A stretch of 64,000 bases of DNA from assembly GCA_963837105.1 (NCBI GenBank), contig CAWIMG010000001.1, positions 144,892 through 208,891 of the forward strand, given 5' to 3'. The position numbers and the translations under genes were made by a program. This DNA is from UBA9676 sp963837105 (lineage in GTDB: Bacteria; Actinomycetota; Actinomycetes; Streptosporangiales; Streptosporangiaceae). The stretch's first letter is position 1, and the number at the start of each line of letters is the position of its first letter. The notes under the pieces are model-generated. The model was not told the origin of the DNA. It worked only from the letters and a program-made list of their open reading frames with translations, and did no database searches. Positions 1 through 8,762 of the stretch are shown one piece after another.

Positions 1-129
1 CGGTCATCTTCGGCCCGGCGGCGCGCCCGCTGCCGCAACTGCCGCTGGGCAGCCGACGCCGAGGGTTACCTGGTCGCGACCCACGACTACTACGAGCCGG
101 TCGGCCCGAGCTTCTGGGAGCGGGGATGA
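1..129 (+). CDS. qcrA: QcrA, Rieske subunit of cytochrome bc1, C-terminal end only (frameshifted)
   Basis: Only the last ~42 codons are in the window. From base 3 one frame reads VIFGPAARPLPQLPLG; from base 52 a second frame reads ADAEGYLVATHDYYEPVGPSFWERG and stops at 127-129. Together they make the typical C-terminus of the actinobacterial Rieske iron-sulfur protein, which passes electrons from menaquinol to cytochrome c. Joining them needs removal of one base (the A at 51), so the gene is frameshifted as given. The stop overlaps the qcrB start (ATGA), indicating an operon with translational coupling. The Fe-S domain lies outside the window. Confidence 0.85.
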   Translation, partial: RSSSARRRARCRNCRWAADAEGYLVATHDYYEPVGPSFWERG

Positions 130-1799
130 CCTTCACCGAAAAGGCCCTGGACGGCACTGGCCGCTTTCTCGATGACCGTCTGCGCGGGGCGGTGTCGGTG
201 CGCGGGTTCCTGCGGAAGATCTTCCCCGACCACTGGTCGTTCCTGCTCGGCGAGATCGCCCTCTATTCGTTCATCATCCTGCTGCTCACTGGCACGTTCC
301 TGACCCTGTTCTTCCAGCCGAGCATGACCGAGGTCGTCTACCACGGCTCGTACCTGCCGCTGCGCGGTGTGCGGATGAGCGAGGCGTACGCATCCACGCT
401 GAACATCGGTTTCGACATCCGCGGCGGCCTGCTCATGCGGCAGATCCACCACTGGGCGGCGCTGCTGTTCATGGCCGCGATCATGGTCCACATGCTGCGG
501 GTGTTCTTCACCGGCGCCTACCGCAAGCCGCGCGAGTTCAACTGGCTGATCGGGATCGTGCTGTTCACCCTCGGCATGCTGGAGGGCCTGTTCGGCTACT
601 CGCTGCCGGACGACCTGCTGTCCGGCACCGGGCTGCGGATCACCGAGGGCGTCATGCAGTCGATCCCGGTGATCGGCACCTACTTCGCCTACTTCCTGTT
701 CGGCGGGCCGTTCCCCGGGCACCTCATCATCCCCCGGCTGTATGTGATCCACGTGCTGCTGATCCCGGGCCTGCTGCTGGCGCTGATCTCCGCGCACCTG
801 TTCTTCATGTTCCACCAGAAGCACACCCAGATGCCGGGCAAGGGGCGCACCAACGCGAACGTGGTCGGGGCCCCGATGTACCCGTACTTCATGGCCAAGA
901 CCGGCGCGTTCTTCTTCTTCATCTTCGCCGTGCTGGCCCTGCTGTTGACGTTCGCGCAGATCAACCCGATCTGGCTGTTCGGCCCGTACAACGCGTCCGG
1001 GATCACCGCCGGGTCGCAGCCCGACTTCTACATGGGCGCGCTGGAAGGCGCGCTGCGCATCATGTGGCCCTGGGAGTGGAACATCGCGGGGCACACGCTC
1101 GCGTTCAACGTGTTCATCCCGGCCCTGGTGCCGCTGGGCATCATCTTCACCGGGGCCGCGCTATGGCCCTTCCTCGAGCGCTGGGCCATCGGGGACTACA
1201 GCGAGCACCACGTCAACGACCGGCCACGCAACGCGCCGACCCGGACCGCGGTCGGCATGGCCGCGATCACTTTCTACGGCGTGCTGTGGCTGGAAGGCGC
1301 CAACGACGTCATCGCCGCCCAGCTCCAGATCCCGCTCTACACGCTGACCTGGATCGCCCGGTTCGCGGTGATCCTGGGCCCGATCATCGCCTACTGGGTG
1401 ACCAAACGGATCTGCCTCGGCCTGCAGCGCAAGGACACGCACCTGCTCACCCACGGGGTGGAGACCGGCATCATCCGGCAGCTGCCCAACGGTGAGTTCG
1501 TCGAGCTGACCCGGCCGCTGCCGGAGCGGGACCGGGCGGTGCTGGAATACAACCGGGTGAACGCACCCGAGCTGCCGCGGTCCACGCCCGAGGACGCCGA
1601 CGCGGTCCCGGCGCCGGAAACCAGGGGCATGGTGGGCAAGGTCCGGGGGGCCCTGAACCGGGTCATCACCGAGGGCATGCCGCTGACGGCGGACGGCCAT
1701 GGCAACGGGCACGGGCAGCCCACCCCGGTCACCGGCGGCGAGCAGCCCGCCCTGGAGGCCGACGGCGCGGACGGCGAAGGCCACAGCCCCAGCCATTGA
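126..1799 (+). CDS. qcrB: QcrB, cytochrome b subunit of the bc1 menaquinol:cytochrome c reductase
   Basis: 557 aa polytopic membrane protein. It carries the four haem-ligating histidines in two helices: H109 and H122 (in QIHHWAALLFMAAIMVHML) and H209 and H224 (in YVIHVLLIPGLLLALISAH). The quinol-oxidation loop reads PDFY at 299-302, the actinobacterial version of the PEWY motif. After about residue 480 there is a long hydrophilic tail rich in Pro, Gly and acidic residues, as in actinobacterial QcrB. The ATG overlaps the qcrA stop by ATGA. It passes electrons from menaquinol to the haem-bearing QcrC and on to the aa3 oxidase, whose genes lie just downstream on the other strand. Confidence 0.96.
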   Translation: MTFTEKALDGTGRFLDDRLRGAVSVRGFLRKIFPDHWSFLLGEIALYSFIILLLTGTFLTLFFQPSMTEVVYHGSYLPLRGVRMSEAYASTLNIGFDIRGGLLMRQIHHWAALLFMAAIMVHMLRVFFTGAYRKPREFNWLIGIVLFTLGMLEGLFGYSLPDDLLSGTGLRITEGVMQSIPVIGTYFAYFLFGGPFPGHLIIPRLYVIHVLLIPGLLLALISAHLFFMFHQKHTQMPGKGRTNANVVGAPMYPYFMAKTGAFFFFIFAVLALLLTFAQINPIWLFGPYNASGITAGSQPDFYMGALEGALRIMWPWEWNIAGHTLAFNVFIPALVPLGIIFTGAALWPFLERWAIGDYSEHHVNDRPRNAPTRTAVGMAAITFYGVLWLEGANDVIAAQLQIPLYTLTWIARFAVILGPIIAYWVTKRICLGLQRKDTHLLTHGVETGIIRQLPNGEFVELTRPLPERDRAVLEYNRVNAPELPRSTPEDADAVPAPETRGMVGKVRGALNRVITEGMPLTADGHGNGHGQPTPVTGGEQPALEADGADGEGHSPSH

Positions 1800-1895
1800 C
1801 ACCAAACGGCGGTGCCAGCCACCGCCGCCCGCCAGCCGCCCCGGAGCGGGCCCGGCAGGCCCAGCTGGTTCCGACCAAGGGGACAGGCCTGGCCG

Positions 1896-1925
1896 GTGCC
1901 CATTTCATGATCCTGAAATGGGTGC
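1896..1925. terminator. Hairpin between convergent qcrB and ctaF
   Basis: A perfect 9-bp inverted repeat, CCCATTTCA (1899-1907) and TGAAATGGG (1914-1922), with a 6-nt loop. It extends to 12 bp with two G-U pairs. It sits between two convergent genes, so it could end transcripts from both sides, although no U-tract follows. Its left arm resembles an arm of the hairpin at 54399-54451. Confidence 0.6.
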
Positions 1926-1951
1926 GAGGGCTTAAGGGTGAGCGGGCCCGG

Positions 1952-2347
1952 TCAGTGCGAGTAGACGCCGCGGTAGTACTCGAACACGAAGCCGATGGCC
2001 GACAGCACCACGAACAGCATCCCGATCAGGAACAGCCACCATCCGACGGCTGCCCCGAGCGCCGCCAGCGCGCAGGCTATGCCGGTGATCAGCGGCCACC
2101 AGCTGTGCGGGCTGAAGAACCCGAGTTCCCCGGTGCCCTCGCTGATCTCGCCCTCGGGTTTGTCCTCCGGCCGGCGCGGCAGCCGCCGCCCGGTGAACAG
2201 GATGTAGAACCCGGCCAGGAACGCCAGCCCGACCGCCATCGCGAGCGCGGTGGTGCCCGTCGGGTCATGCGAGAAGTACCAGTAGATGACGTCCATCACA
2301 GCGAAGAACACCGCGCAGCCGAGAAACAGGTAACCCTCGACCTTCAT
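1952..2347 (-). CDS. ctaF: CtaF, small subunit IV of actinobacterial aa3 cytochrome c oxidase
   Basis: 131 aa with four predicted membrane helices (roughly residues 3-24, 33-54, 83-105, 107-127). The N-terminus MKVEGYLFLGCAVFFAVMDV and the mid-protein stretch GFYILFTGRRLPRRPEDKPEG are typical of the actinobacteria-specific subunit CtaF. The start overlaps the ctaD stop (ATGA, 2344-2347), so it is the last gene of a ctaC-ctaD-ctaF operon. It is structural and not catalytic. It is convergent with qcrB across a hairpin. Confidence 0.93.
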   Translation of the reverse strand: MKVEGYLFLGCAVFFAVMDVIYWYFSHDPTGTTALAMAVGLAFLAGFYILFTGRRLPRRPEDKPEGEISEGTGELGFFSPHSWWPLITGIACALAALGAAVGWWLFLIGMLFVVLSAIGFVFEYYRGVYSH

Positions 2348-4041
2348 GACCCGCTCCCGGGCGTGGAGATGGAGTCATGGCGCGGCGGCCGGCCCGTTGT
2401 GATGTGCGGATAGTGCAGGTCGAACGCGGGCCGCTCGGACCGGATGCGTGGGATCGAGGTGAAGTTGTGCCGCGGCGGCGGGCACGACGTCGCCCATTCC
2501 AGCGAGTTCGCATACCCCCACGGGTCATCGGCAGTGACCCGCTCGCCGTGCCGGGCCGTCTTGTAGACGTTGTAGATGAAGAACAGGGTAGACGCACCGA
2601 GAATCCAGGAGCCGATGCTGGAGATCTGGTTCAGGGTGGTCACCTCATGCGGCAGGAACGGGTAGTTGGCGACCCGCCGCGGCATGCCCATGACGCCGAT
2701 CCAGTGCTGGACCAGGAACGTCATATGGAAGCCGATGAACAGTGTCCAGAAGTGCCAGGTGCCGAGCCGGTTGTCCAGCATCTTCCCGGTGAACTTGGGC
2801 CACCAGAAGTAGAAGCCGCCGAACATCGTGAACACCACCGTGCCGAACAGCACGTAGTGGAAATGGGCGACCACGAAGTAGGAGTCGCTGACGTGGAAGT
2901 CCAGCGGCGGTGACGCCAGGATGATGCCGGTCAGGCCGCCGAACAGGAACGTCACCAGGAAGCCGAGGATGAACAGCATCGGCGGCTCGAAGGTGAGCTG
3001 GCCCCGCCAGATGGTGCCGATCCAGTTGAAGAACTTCACCCCGGTGGGCACCGCGATCAGGAACGTCATGAACGAGAAGAACGGCAGCAGCACCGCGCCG
3101 GTGGTGAACATATGGTGCGCCCACACGGTCATCGACAGCCCGGCGATGGCGATGGTCGCGGCGACCAGCCCTTTGTAGCCGAAGCACGGCTTGCGGCTGA
3201 ACACCGGCAGGATCTCGGTGGCGATCCCGAAGAACGGGATCGCCACGATATAGACCTCGGGATGGCCGAAGAACCAGAACAGGTGCTGCCACATGACCGC
3301 GCCGCCATTGGCCGAGCTGAACACCTGCGCGCCCAGCTTGCGGTCGATCTCCAGCACCAGCAAGGCGGCGGCCAGCACCGGGAAGGCCAGCAGCACCAGC
3401 ATGGATGTGAGCAGGATGTTCCAGGTGAAGATCGGCATCCGGAACATGGTCATGCCCGGCGCGCGCATGCAGATGATGGTGGTGACGAAGTTGACCCCGC
3501 CCAGGATGGTGCCGAACCCGGCCAGCGCCAGGCCCATGATCCACATGTCCCCGCCGATGCCGGGCGAGTTGCCGGCGCTGGTGAGCGGCGAGTAGGCGTA
3601 CCAGCCGAACGCGGCCGACCCGCCCGGCGACAGGAAGCTCGCGAGCAGGATCAGCCCGCCGAACAGGAACAGGTAGTAGCTGAACAGGTTGAGCCGCGGG
3701 AAGGCGACGTCCGGCGCGCCGATCTGCAGCGGCATGATCTCGTTGGCGAACCCGACGAACAGCGGGGTGGCGAACATCAGCAGCATGAGCGTGCCGTGCA
3801 TGGTGAACAGCTCGTTGTAGACCTGGTCGGTCACGAAGTGGCTGTCCGGCTCGAACAGCTGGACTCGCATGAGCATGGCCATCAGGCCGGCTATCAGGAA
3901 GAACCCGAACGAGGTGATCAGGTACAGATGGCCGATGACCTTGTGGTCGGTGGAGGACAGCCAGTCCGCCATCAGCGAGCCCTTGCGCGGGTTGCGCGGG
4001 GCCGTCACCGGCAGGGCGGTTGGGTGTTCGAGCGTGGTCAC
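2344..4041 (-). CDS. ctaD: CtaD, cytochrome c oxidase subunit I (aa3-type)
   Basis: 565 aa, haem-copper oxidase core with about 12 membrane helices. Visible ligands: H82 (low-spin haem a) in MHGTLMLLMF; H260 and Y264 in HPEVY, the CuB His-Tyr pair; H309-H310 (CuB) in VWAHHMF; and H393 and H395 in HFHYVLFG (haem a3 and haem a). GWYAYSPL at 146-152 is an actinobacterial hallmark. The GTG start at 4041 is chosen because it overlaps the ctaC stop (GTGA) and follows GGGAG; an upstream extension in frame has no family similarity. It reduces O2 to water at the cytoplasmic membrane. Confidence 0.96.
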   Translation of the reverse strand: MTTLEHPTALPVTAPRNPRKGSLMADWLSSTDHKVIGHLYLITSFGFFLIAGLMAMLMRVQLFEPDSHFVTDQVYNELFTMHGTLMLLMFATPLFVGFANEIMPLQIGAPDVAFPRLNLFSYYLFLFGGLILLASFLSPGGSAAFGWYAYSPLTSAGNSPGIGGDMWIMGLALAGFGTILGGVNFVTTIICMRAPGMTMFRMPIFTWNILLTSMLVLLAFPVLAAALLVLEIDRKLGAQVFSSANGGAVMWQHLFWFFGHPEVYIVAIPFFGIATEILPVFSRKPCFGYKGLVAATIAIAGLSMTVWAHHMFTTGAVLLPFFSFMTFLIAVPTGVKFFNWIGTIWRGQLTFEPPMLFILGFLVTFLFGGLTGIILASPPLDFHVSDSYFVVAHFHYVLFGTVVFTMFGGFYFWWPKFTGKMLDNRLGTWHFWTLFIGFHMTFLVQHWIGVMGMPRRVANYPFLPHEVTTLNQISSIGSWILGASTLFFIYNVYKTARHGERVTADDPWGYANSLEWATSCPPPRHNFTSIPRIRSERPAFDLHYPHITTGRPPRHDSISTPGSGS

Positions 4042-4955
4042 TGAGCGCTCCCTGCTGCCTTCTGCTGCGACGCCTGCTGCCCGCTGATCCAGAGCCGGAA
4101 CTGCGCCGGGGTGACGATCTTCACGACGAACAGCATCCGGCTGTGGTACAGACCGCACAGCTCGGTGCAGTGGCCGATGAACGTCCCGGTCCGGATCGGG
4201 TTGACCTGGAAGTGGTTCGGGTGACCGGGGATGACGTCACGCTTGAACTCGAACGGGACGATCCAGAACGAGTGGATGACATCGGTCGAGGTCAGGTTGA
4301 ACCGGACCGTCTCATTGGTGGGTATCACCAGCTCCGGCAGCCCCTGCGTGCCATGGCCGGGCTGCCAGGGCTCACCGTTGATGGTGACATCCCTGGTCAC
4401 CGACCCGGGCACCTGGTACTGCGGGTACTGGAACTGCCAGCTCCACTGATAGCCGACCACGTTGACGATCACGTTCGGGTTCGGGGTGAGCCGGTCGATG
4501 TAGTTCTCGTCCCGGGCGGTGAAGAAGAACAGGACGCCGATCATGATGAACGGCACGACCGTGTAGAGCATCTCGATCGGCAGGTTGTACCGGACCTGCG
4601 CGGGCGGCTCGGGGGACGCCCCGGGGCGGTGCTTGCGGTGGAAGATGATCGCCCAGATGATCATCCCCCACACCACTACCCCGACCGACAGCGCCGCCAC
4701 CCAGGATCCCTGCCACAGGGTGAGCGTGACCTGGCCCTGCTTGGTGACCGGGACCGGCATCGCCAGCCGGGTCAGCTCGCTGGATCGGCACCCGGCCACG
4801 GTGGGCAGCAGCATGGCGAGAACGGCGGCCAGTGGCAGCACCCGCCGCCAGCGCGCTGGCTGTCCCCGGCGTGGTGATGCTGCCGCCTCGTCACCGGGCG
4901 CCTGGCCCGGCATATGCGCGCCCCGACCGCGGGGGGCACTGGGGGTGGGGATCAC
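4038..4955 (-). CDS. ctaC: CtaC, cytochrome c oxidase subunit II
   Basis: 305 aa from the GTG at 4955, which follows a good GGAAGG ribosome site; a TTG 15 codons upstream and an ATG at 4913 are alternatives. A signal sequence ends in a lipobox-like LLPTVAGC (C56). Two membrane helices follow, then a cupredoxin domain with the CuA site: upstream His in STDVIHSFW, then GHCTELCGLYHSRM with C263, C267, H271 and M274. It receives electrons from the bc1 cytochrome c and passes them to CtaD. First gene of the ctaCDF operon; the promoter must lie in 4956-5130, opposite the tusA-like gene. Confidence 0.94.
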   Translation of the reverse strand: MIPTPSAPRGRGAHMPGQAPGDEAAASPRRGQPARWRRVLPLAAVLAMLLPTVAGCRSSELTRLAMPVPVTKQGQVTLTLWQGSWVAALSVGVVVWGMIIWAIIFHRKHRPGASPEPPAQVRYNLPIEMLYTVVPFIMIGVLFFFTARDENYIDRLTPNPNVIVNVVGYQWSWQFQYPQYQVPGSVTRDVTINGEPWQPGHGTQGLPELVIPTNETVRFNLTSTDVIHSFWIVPFEFKRDVIPGHPNHFQVNPIRTGTFIGHCTELCGLYHSRMLFVVKIVTPAQFRLWISGQQASQQKAAGSAQ

Positions 4956-5130
4956 AGGTTGCCTTCCAGCGGATGACACCCGGCTGCACGGGCTGGTCAA
5001 CGGCTTCGTCCTACAGACTGTCGTGGAAACAGTATCGTGCGAACCGCCCCGGCTGGCGGGGACCCCCGGTGTGTCGCCCGGATCGGGTGGCGGGGCTGAC
5101 GCTCACCGGCACAGATGAGAAACTTGCCGC

Positions 5131-5379
5131 ATGACCTCCCAGCCGGGCCCGGGGCCAGCGCTCGTCATTGACGCGCTCGGCCGCAAGTGCCCGATCCCGA
5201 TCATCATGCTGGCGGAGCGGATCCGGGAGGTCCCGGTCGGCCAGATGGTCGCCGTGCTGGCTGACGACCCAGCGGCCCGGACAGACGTCCCGGCCTGGTG
5301 CCATATGAAGTCGCACACGTTCGTCGCGGCAAGCGACCTGCCCTCGGGCTGGGCATTCCTGATCAAGCGCAGTTACTGA
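5131..5379 (+). CDS. TusA-family sulfurtransferase-like protein
   Basis: 82 aa. Residues 11-30 contain the TusA signature ALGRKCPIPII with the Cys-Pro-x-Pro motif (C20), the persulfide-carrying cysteine of the family. A second cysteine, C57, sits in AWCHMKSH. The fold is a small beta-alpha-beta domain that relays sulfur from cysteine desulfurases to tRNA thiolation or other acceptors; the acceptor here is not visible. It is divergent from ctaC, and its last 7 bases overlap the end of the convergent CtaG-like gene. Confidence 0.85.
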   Translation: MTSQPGPGPALVIDALGRKCPIPIIMLAERIREVPVGQMVAVLADDPAARTDVPAWCHMKSHTFVAASDLPSGWAFLIKRSY

Positions 5380-6356
5380 GCGCCCGGCGGGCGGAAGCGG
5401 CTGGCGAACCGGGGGTCGATCTCCCACCAGGGCCGGTCCGTCTCGGCCGGCTCCGGGCTGGCCTGGGAGCGGGCCGCATCCCGGGCGTCCAGTTCGGCAT
5501 CGATCACCTTGGCCTCGGACTCGTCTTCCCTGATCATCACGATGAGCGCGGCGGCCAGGAAGGGCAGCCCGATCAGGTCACCCAGCAGCCAGAGCACTCC
5601 GCCGCCCAGCACCTGATCGGTCCGCAGGCTGGGCCCCCACGGCCGGCCCACCGCGCGGTAGTAGTCCCCGGCGATGAGGTGCTGGTCGGCGATGATGGCC
5701 AGGCCCAGGATCGCGTCCCCGACCACCTCGACCCCGGTTATCCACAGCGCCACCACGTACGGGTACGCCTTGGGCACCGGGTCCACCCGGAGCAGCGTCC
5801 AGAAGAACACCCAGCCCGGTGCCAGCAGGGCCAGGTAGGTGAGCTGCCGGACCAGGCTGCTGTGGAACCCCGCCTCGTACCAGCCGGTGAAGTAGAGCAG
5901 GAACGGGACGACGACCAGCACGAGCGCGGTGATGGCCGGGAAGGTGAGCACGCGCGCGGCACGGCTGCCCACCGCCGCCCGCAGCCGCTCACCCGTCCGG
6001 GGGGCACTGGCTGCCAGCAGCGTCAGCGGCCGTCCCAGCGCCAGGAACAGCGGCACGGCCAGCAGCAGCAGGATTGTCTGCAGGGCCCGGGCGTAGAACA
6101 GGACACCGTAGTAGACACCCGGGAAGCCCATGATGGCGATGGCGGCCAGGCCGAGCCCGCCGCCCACGAACAGCACCGCCCAGGTGGCCGGCCAGCCGCC
6201 CGCGCGGCGGGCGCGGCGCATTCCCGCCAGGTACAGCAGCGCGGCCACCAGCAGCACGATGAGCACAGGCAGGTCGAGGGTCCAGGAGGTGAAGGCCCGC
6301 GCCAGGGTCAGCTCAGGCGGTCCCTGATAGCCGCCCGCGGCCACGCCCGCTGTCAC
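5373..6356 (-). CDS. CtaG-type cytochrome c oxidase assembly protein
   Basis: 327 aa membrane protein with about 8-9 hydrophobic helices and a hydrophilic acidic C-terminus (about 280-327). LARAFTSWTLDLPVLIVLLV near residue 20 and the internal HSSLVRQLTYLALLAPGWVFFWTLL are typical of the caa3-CtaG family, implicated in copper insertion or assembly of oxidases in Gram-positives. The position beside ctaCDF fits. The GTG start at 6356 follows a TAACGT box by 6 nt, which suggests a leaderless mRNA. It overlaps tusA tail-to-tail by 7 bp. Confidence 0.85.
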   Translation of the reverse strand: MTAGVAAGGYQGPPELTLARAFTSWTLDLPVLIVLLVAALLYLAGMRRARRAGGWPATWAVLFVGGGLGLAAIAIMGFPGVYYGVLFYARALQTILLLLAVPLFLALGRPLTLLAASAPRTGERLRAAVGSRAARVLTFPAITALVLVVVPFLLYFTGWYEAGFHSSLVRQLTYLALLAPGWVFFWTLLRVDPVPKAYPYVVALWITGVEVVGDAILGLAIIADQHLIAGDYYRAVGRPWGPSLRTDQVLGGGVLWLLGDLIGLPFLAAALIVMIREDESEAKVIDAELDARDAARSQASPEPAETDRPWWEIDPRFASRFRPPGAQ

Positions 6357-6362
6357 CCCGCC

Positions 6363-6368
6363 ACGTTA
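6363..6368 (-). promoter_or_regulatory. -10 box (TAACGT) for a probable leaderless CtaG-like mRNA
   Basis: TAACGT on the minus strand ends 6 nt before the GTG at 6356, the spacing expected if transcription starts at the first base of the start codon. No ribosome binding site is present. Inferred from spacing only. Confidence 0.45.
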
Positions 6369-6390
6369 CCGCCGTCGCGGCCGCGGGCGG

Positions 6391-7365
6391 TCAGCGGAAG
6401 TGCGCGGTCAGATCGGCGGCCGCGGCCGGCCCATAGATGGCGGCCAGCCGCTCGGCGGCGTCGTCCGGCTTCAGCTGGTATTCCTGTGGGCCGACCGTCT
6501 CCAGCACCAGCACAGCCAGCAGATTGCCGAGCTGGGCAGCGCGTTCCAGCGGCATCCCCCAGCCGATCGCCGCCAGGAAACCGGCCCGGAACGCGTCGCC
6601 GGTGCCGGTCGGGTCGGTTTTGCTGCGCTCGGCGACCGGCCCCACCAGCAGTGGCTGCTGCCCGGAGCGTTCCACCCTGGCCCCGGCCGGGCCCAGGGTG
6701 GTCACCCGCACGCCCACCTGGGCCAGCACAGCGGCTCCGTCCCAGCCGCTCTTACGCTCGATCAGCGCTTCCTCGTATTCGTTGCAGAACAGGTACGCCG
6801 ACCCGGTCACCAGCGCCCGCACCCCGGCGCCGTCCAGCCGCGGCAGCTGCTGGGAGAGGTCGGCCGCGAACGGGATGCCCATGGCCGTGCACTGCCGGGT
6901 ATGCCTGAGCATGGCATCGGGGTCGCTGGCGCCGATCAGGACCAGATCCAGGCCGCCGGCACGCTCGGCCACCGGGCCGAGGTCGATCTCGCCGTCCTCG
7001 CTCATCGCACCCGGGTAGAACGAGGCGATCTGGTTGCCGTCGAGGTCGGTGGTGCAGACGAACCGGGCCGTCTGATGGCGGTCAGACTCCCGTACTTGTG
7101 AGCAGTCCACGCCATGACTGGTGAGCCAGTCGCGGTAGGGCCCGAAGTCCGGGCCGACGGCGCCGATCAGCAGCGGCTGCAGGCCGAGCACCCCCAGGCC
7201 GAACGAGATATTCGCGGCCACCCCGCCGCGCCGGATCTCCAGCCCGTCCACCAGGAATGACAGCGATACCCGGTCCAGCTTGTCGGCGATGATGTGCTCG
7301 GTGAACCGGCCGGGGAAGGTCATGAGGTGGTCGGTCGCGATCGACCCGGTGACAGCTATCCGCAC
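6391..7365 (-). CDS. adoK: Adenosine kinase of the mycobacterial AdoK (PfkB/ribokinase) type
   Basis: 324 aa PfkB-family kinase. The N-terminus MRIAVTGSIATDHLMTFPGR, the substrate-side GG at 47-48 (EIRRGGVAAN) and the C-terminal anion-hole motif DPTGTGDAF (251-259, catalytic D257) are clear. FYPGAMSE and LAVLVLETVG match the mycobacterial AdoK pattern rather than ordinary ribokinases. Likely reaction: adenosine + ATP to AMP + ADP (purine salvage). In mycobacteria this gene also lies close to ctaC and the erpA-like gene, so the order supports the call. GTG start with TAGAGT 6 nt upstream: probably leaderless. Confidence 0.88.
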   Translation of the reverse strand: MRIAVTGSIATDHLMTFPGRFTEHIIADKLDRVSLSFLVDGLEIRRGGVAANISFGLGVLGLQPLLIGAVGPDFGPYRDWLTSHGVDCSQVRESDRHQTARFVCTTDLDGNQIASFYPGAMSEDGEIDLGPVAERAGGLDLVLIGASDPDAMLRHTRQCTAMGIPFAADLSQQLPRLDGAGVRALVTGSAYLFCNEYEEALIERKSGWDGAAVLAQVGVRVTTLGPAGARVERSGQQPLLVGPVAERSKTDPTGTGDAFRAGFLAAIGWGMPLERAAQLGNLLAVLVLETVGPQEYQLKPDDAAERLAAIYGPAAAADLTAHFR

Positions 7366-7371
7366 AGCCGC

Positions 7372-7377
7372 ACTCTA
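7372..7377 (-). promoter_or_regulatory. -10 box (TAGAGT) for a probable leaderless adoK mRNA
   Basis: TAGAGT on the minus strand ends 6 nt before the adoK GTG at 7365, and no ribosome binding site is visible. No convincing -35 element is seen. Confidence 0.45.
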
Positions 7378-7456
7378 GGCGAGCAGCACCGGTTAGCGCA
7401 CTGTGCCCGGGCACAAACACCCGCGGGCCAGCCGGGTGATGGGCGGCCGGCCGGGA

Positions 7457-7807
7457 TTAGTGGAACGAGTCCCCGCAAGCGCAGGATCCGGTCGCGTTCG
7501 GGTTGTCGATCGTGAAGCCCTGCTTCTCGATCGTGTCCACGAAGTCGATGGTGGCGCCGGCCAGGTACGGCGCGCTCATCTTGTCGGTGACCACGTGCAC
7601 GCCGCTGAACTCGGCGTCGATGTCACCCTCGATCTCGCGCTCGTCGAAATACAGCTGGTAGCGCAGGCCCGAGCAGCCGCCCGGCTGCACCGCGATGCGG
7701 AGCCGGAGGTCGTCGCGGCCTTCAGCGGCCAGCAGGCTGCTCACCTTTGCCGACGCAGCGGAGGTGAGAATGACACCCTGAACTGTCGCCTCGTCCTGAA
7801 CCGTCAT
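7457..7807 (-). CDS. erpA: ErpA/HesB-type iron-sulfur cluster insertion protein
   Basis: 116 aa A-type Fe-S carrier. The three conserved cysteines are present: C45 in QPGGCSGLRY, and C109 and C111 in GSCACGDSF at the C-terminus. Length and layout match the family (105-120 aa). It delivers Fe-S clusters to apo-proteins such as respiratory enzymes. The ATG at 7807 has a GGGAG about 11 nt upstream. Monocistronic by layout; adoK follows on the same strand after about 90 bp. Confidence 0.93.
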   Translation of the reverse strand: MTVQDEATVQGVILTSAASAKVSSLLAAEGRDDLRLRIAVQPGGCSGLRYQLYFDEREIEGDIDAEFSGVHVVTDKMSAPYLAGATIDFVDTIEKQGFTIDNPNATGSCACGDSFH

Positions 7808-7927
7808 CTCTGGTTAGCTCCCGCATCAGTCTGGCGCCGCGGTGGCGCTGGCTAGACACACAGCACAACCATAAAGCGGCCGGCTACATTCCAGCATAGC
7901 CACGGTTGGTTCCCGGCGCCCGCGGCG

Positions 7928-8734
7928 CTATCCGGTGACGAAGCTGATCGGGCCGGCCATCGTCTCGCTGCCGTCCGGGCGGATCAGGTACGCCGCGTAT
8001 CCCGGGACCGCCGTCACCGTGGCCAGTGCGTCGTCGCCGCCCACCGCGACCGCCGTGGCCAGTGCGTCAGCCAGCGCCAGCACGGGACCGGTCACGGTGG
8101 CCGATGCGGCCCGGCAGCCGGGCTGCCCGGTTGCCGGGTCGATGAGATGCGGCCCGCGCTCATAGCTGCCCGAGGTGGCCATCGCAGCCGTCACCTCCAC
8201 CACCCCGGCCAGCGCGTCTGCCCGCCAGGGATGGCGGATCCCGGCCCGCCAGCGCCTGCCCGGGCCCGGCATGCCGAACACGGCCAGGTCACCGCCCCCA
8301 TTGATCATCGCCGCGGGCAGCCCCGCCTGGCGCAAGATGGCCAGCGCCCGGTCCACCGCCCAGCCCTTGACCAGCCCGGTCGGGTCGAACCCGCCGGGCA
8401 TCGCCCACGGGTCGAACCAGCCGCCGGATGCCTGCCGGGCGGCACGGCAGGCGGCCAGCACCTCGGCCACCTCGCCGGGCAGGGCCGCCAGGTCCGCTTC
8501 GCTGCGGCGGTACCGGCTCACCGGGCTGCCCGGGTCCCAGGTGCTGAACGTCGCGTCGGCCTCGTGCAGGCTGGCGCAGGCGGCACCGACCGCGGACCGC
8601 AGATCGGTGCCCGCCAGGGTTCCCGGCACCAGGGCGAAGGAGAACACGGTGCCCATGGCCGGCTCGGCGTGGGCCAGCGGGGCCGGGCCGGCGTTAGCCC
8701 GCCCGGCCCCTCCCCCTGCCCCCCCGTCGCTCAT
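7928..8734 (-). CDS. apbE: FAD:protein FMN transferase (ApbE)
   Basis: 268 aa. Family features: EPAMGTVFSF near residue 24, the flavin-binding AMINGGGDLAVFGMPGPG in the middle, the ATSGSYERGPHLIDPATGQPG segment (metal and substrate site) and ALADALATAVAVGGDDAL near the C-terminus. ApbE transfers FMN from FAD to a Thr/Ser of partner proteins in the presence of Mg2+. The obvious partner is the FMN-binding-domain protein encoded just upstream (8763-9254), which carries an SGAT site. No clear signal peptide is seen; this version may act on the inner face or be exported by a poorly predicted signal. Confidence 0.92.
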   Translation of the reverse strand: MSDGGAGGGAGRANAGPAPLAHAEPAMGTVFSFALVPGTLAGTDLRSAVGAACASLHEADATFSTWDPGSPVSRYRRSEADLAALPGEVAEVLAACRAARQASGGWFDPWAMPGGFDPTGLVKGWAVDRALAILRQAGLPAAMINGGGDLAVFGMPGPGRRWRAGIRHPWRADALAGVVEVTAAMATSGSYERGPHLIDPATGQPGCRAASATVTGPVLALADALATAVAVGGDDALATVTAVPGYAAYLIRPDGSETMAGPISFVTG

Positions 8735-8762
8735 GTGGCCGCGTCGCTCACTTGGCCTGGGC

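Noticed and set aside
90..1094. Long minus-strand ORF opposite qcrB (and similar ones opposite most genes)
   Set aside because: GC-rich shadow frames with Arg/Gly/Pro/His-rich, family-less translations; typical artefacts of high-GC coding DNA.
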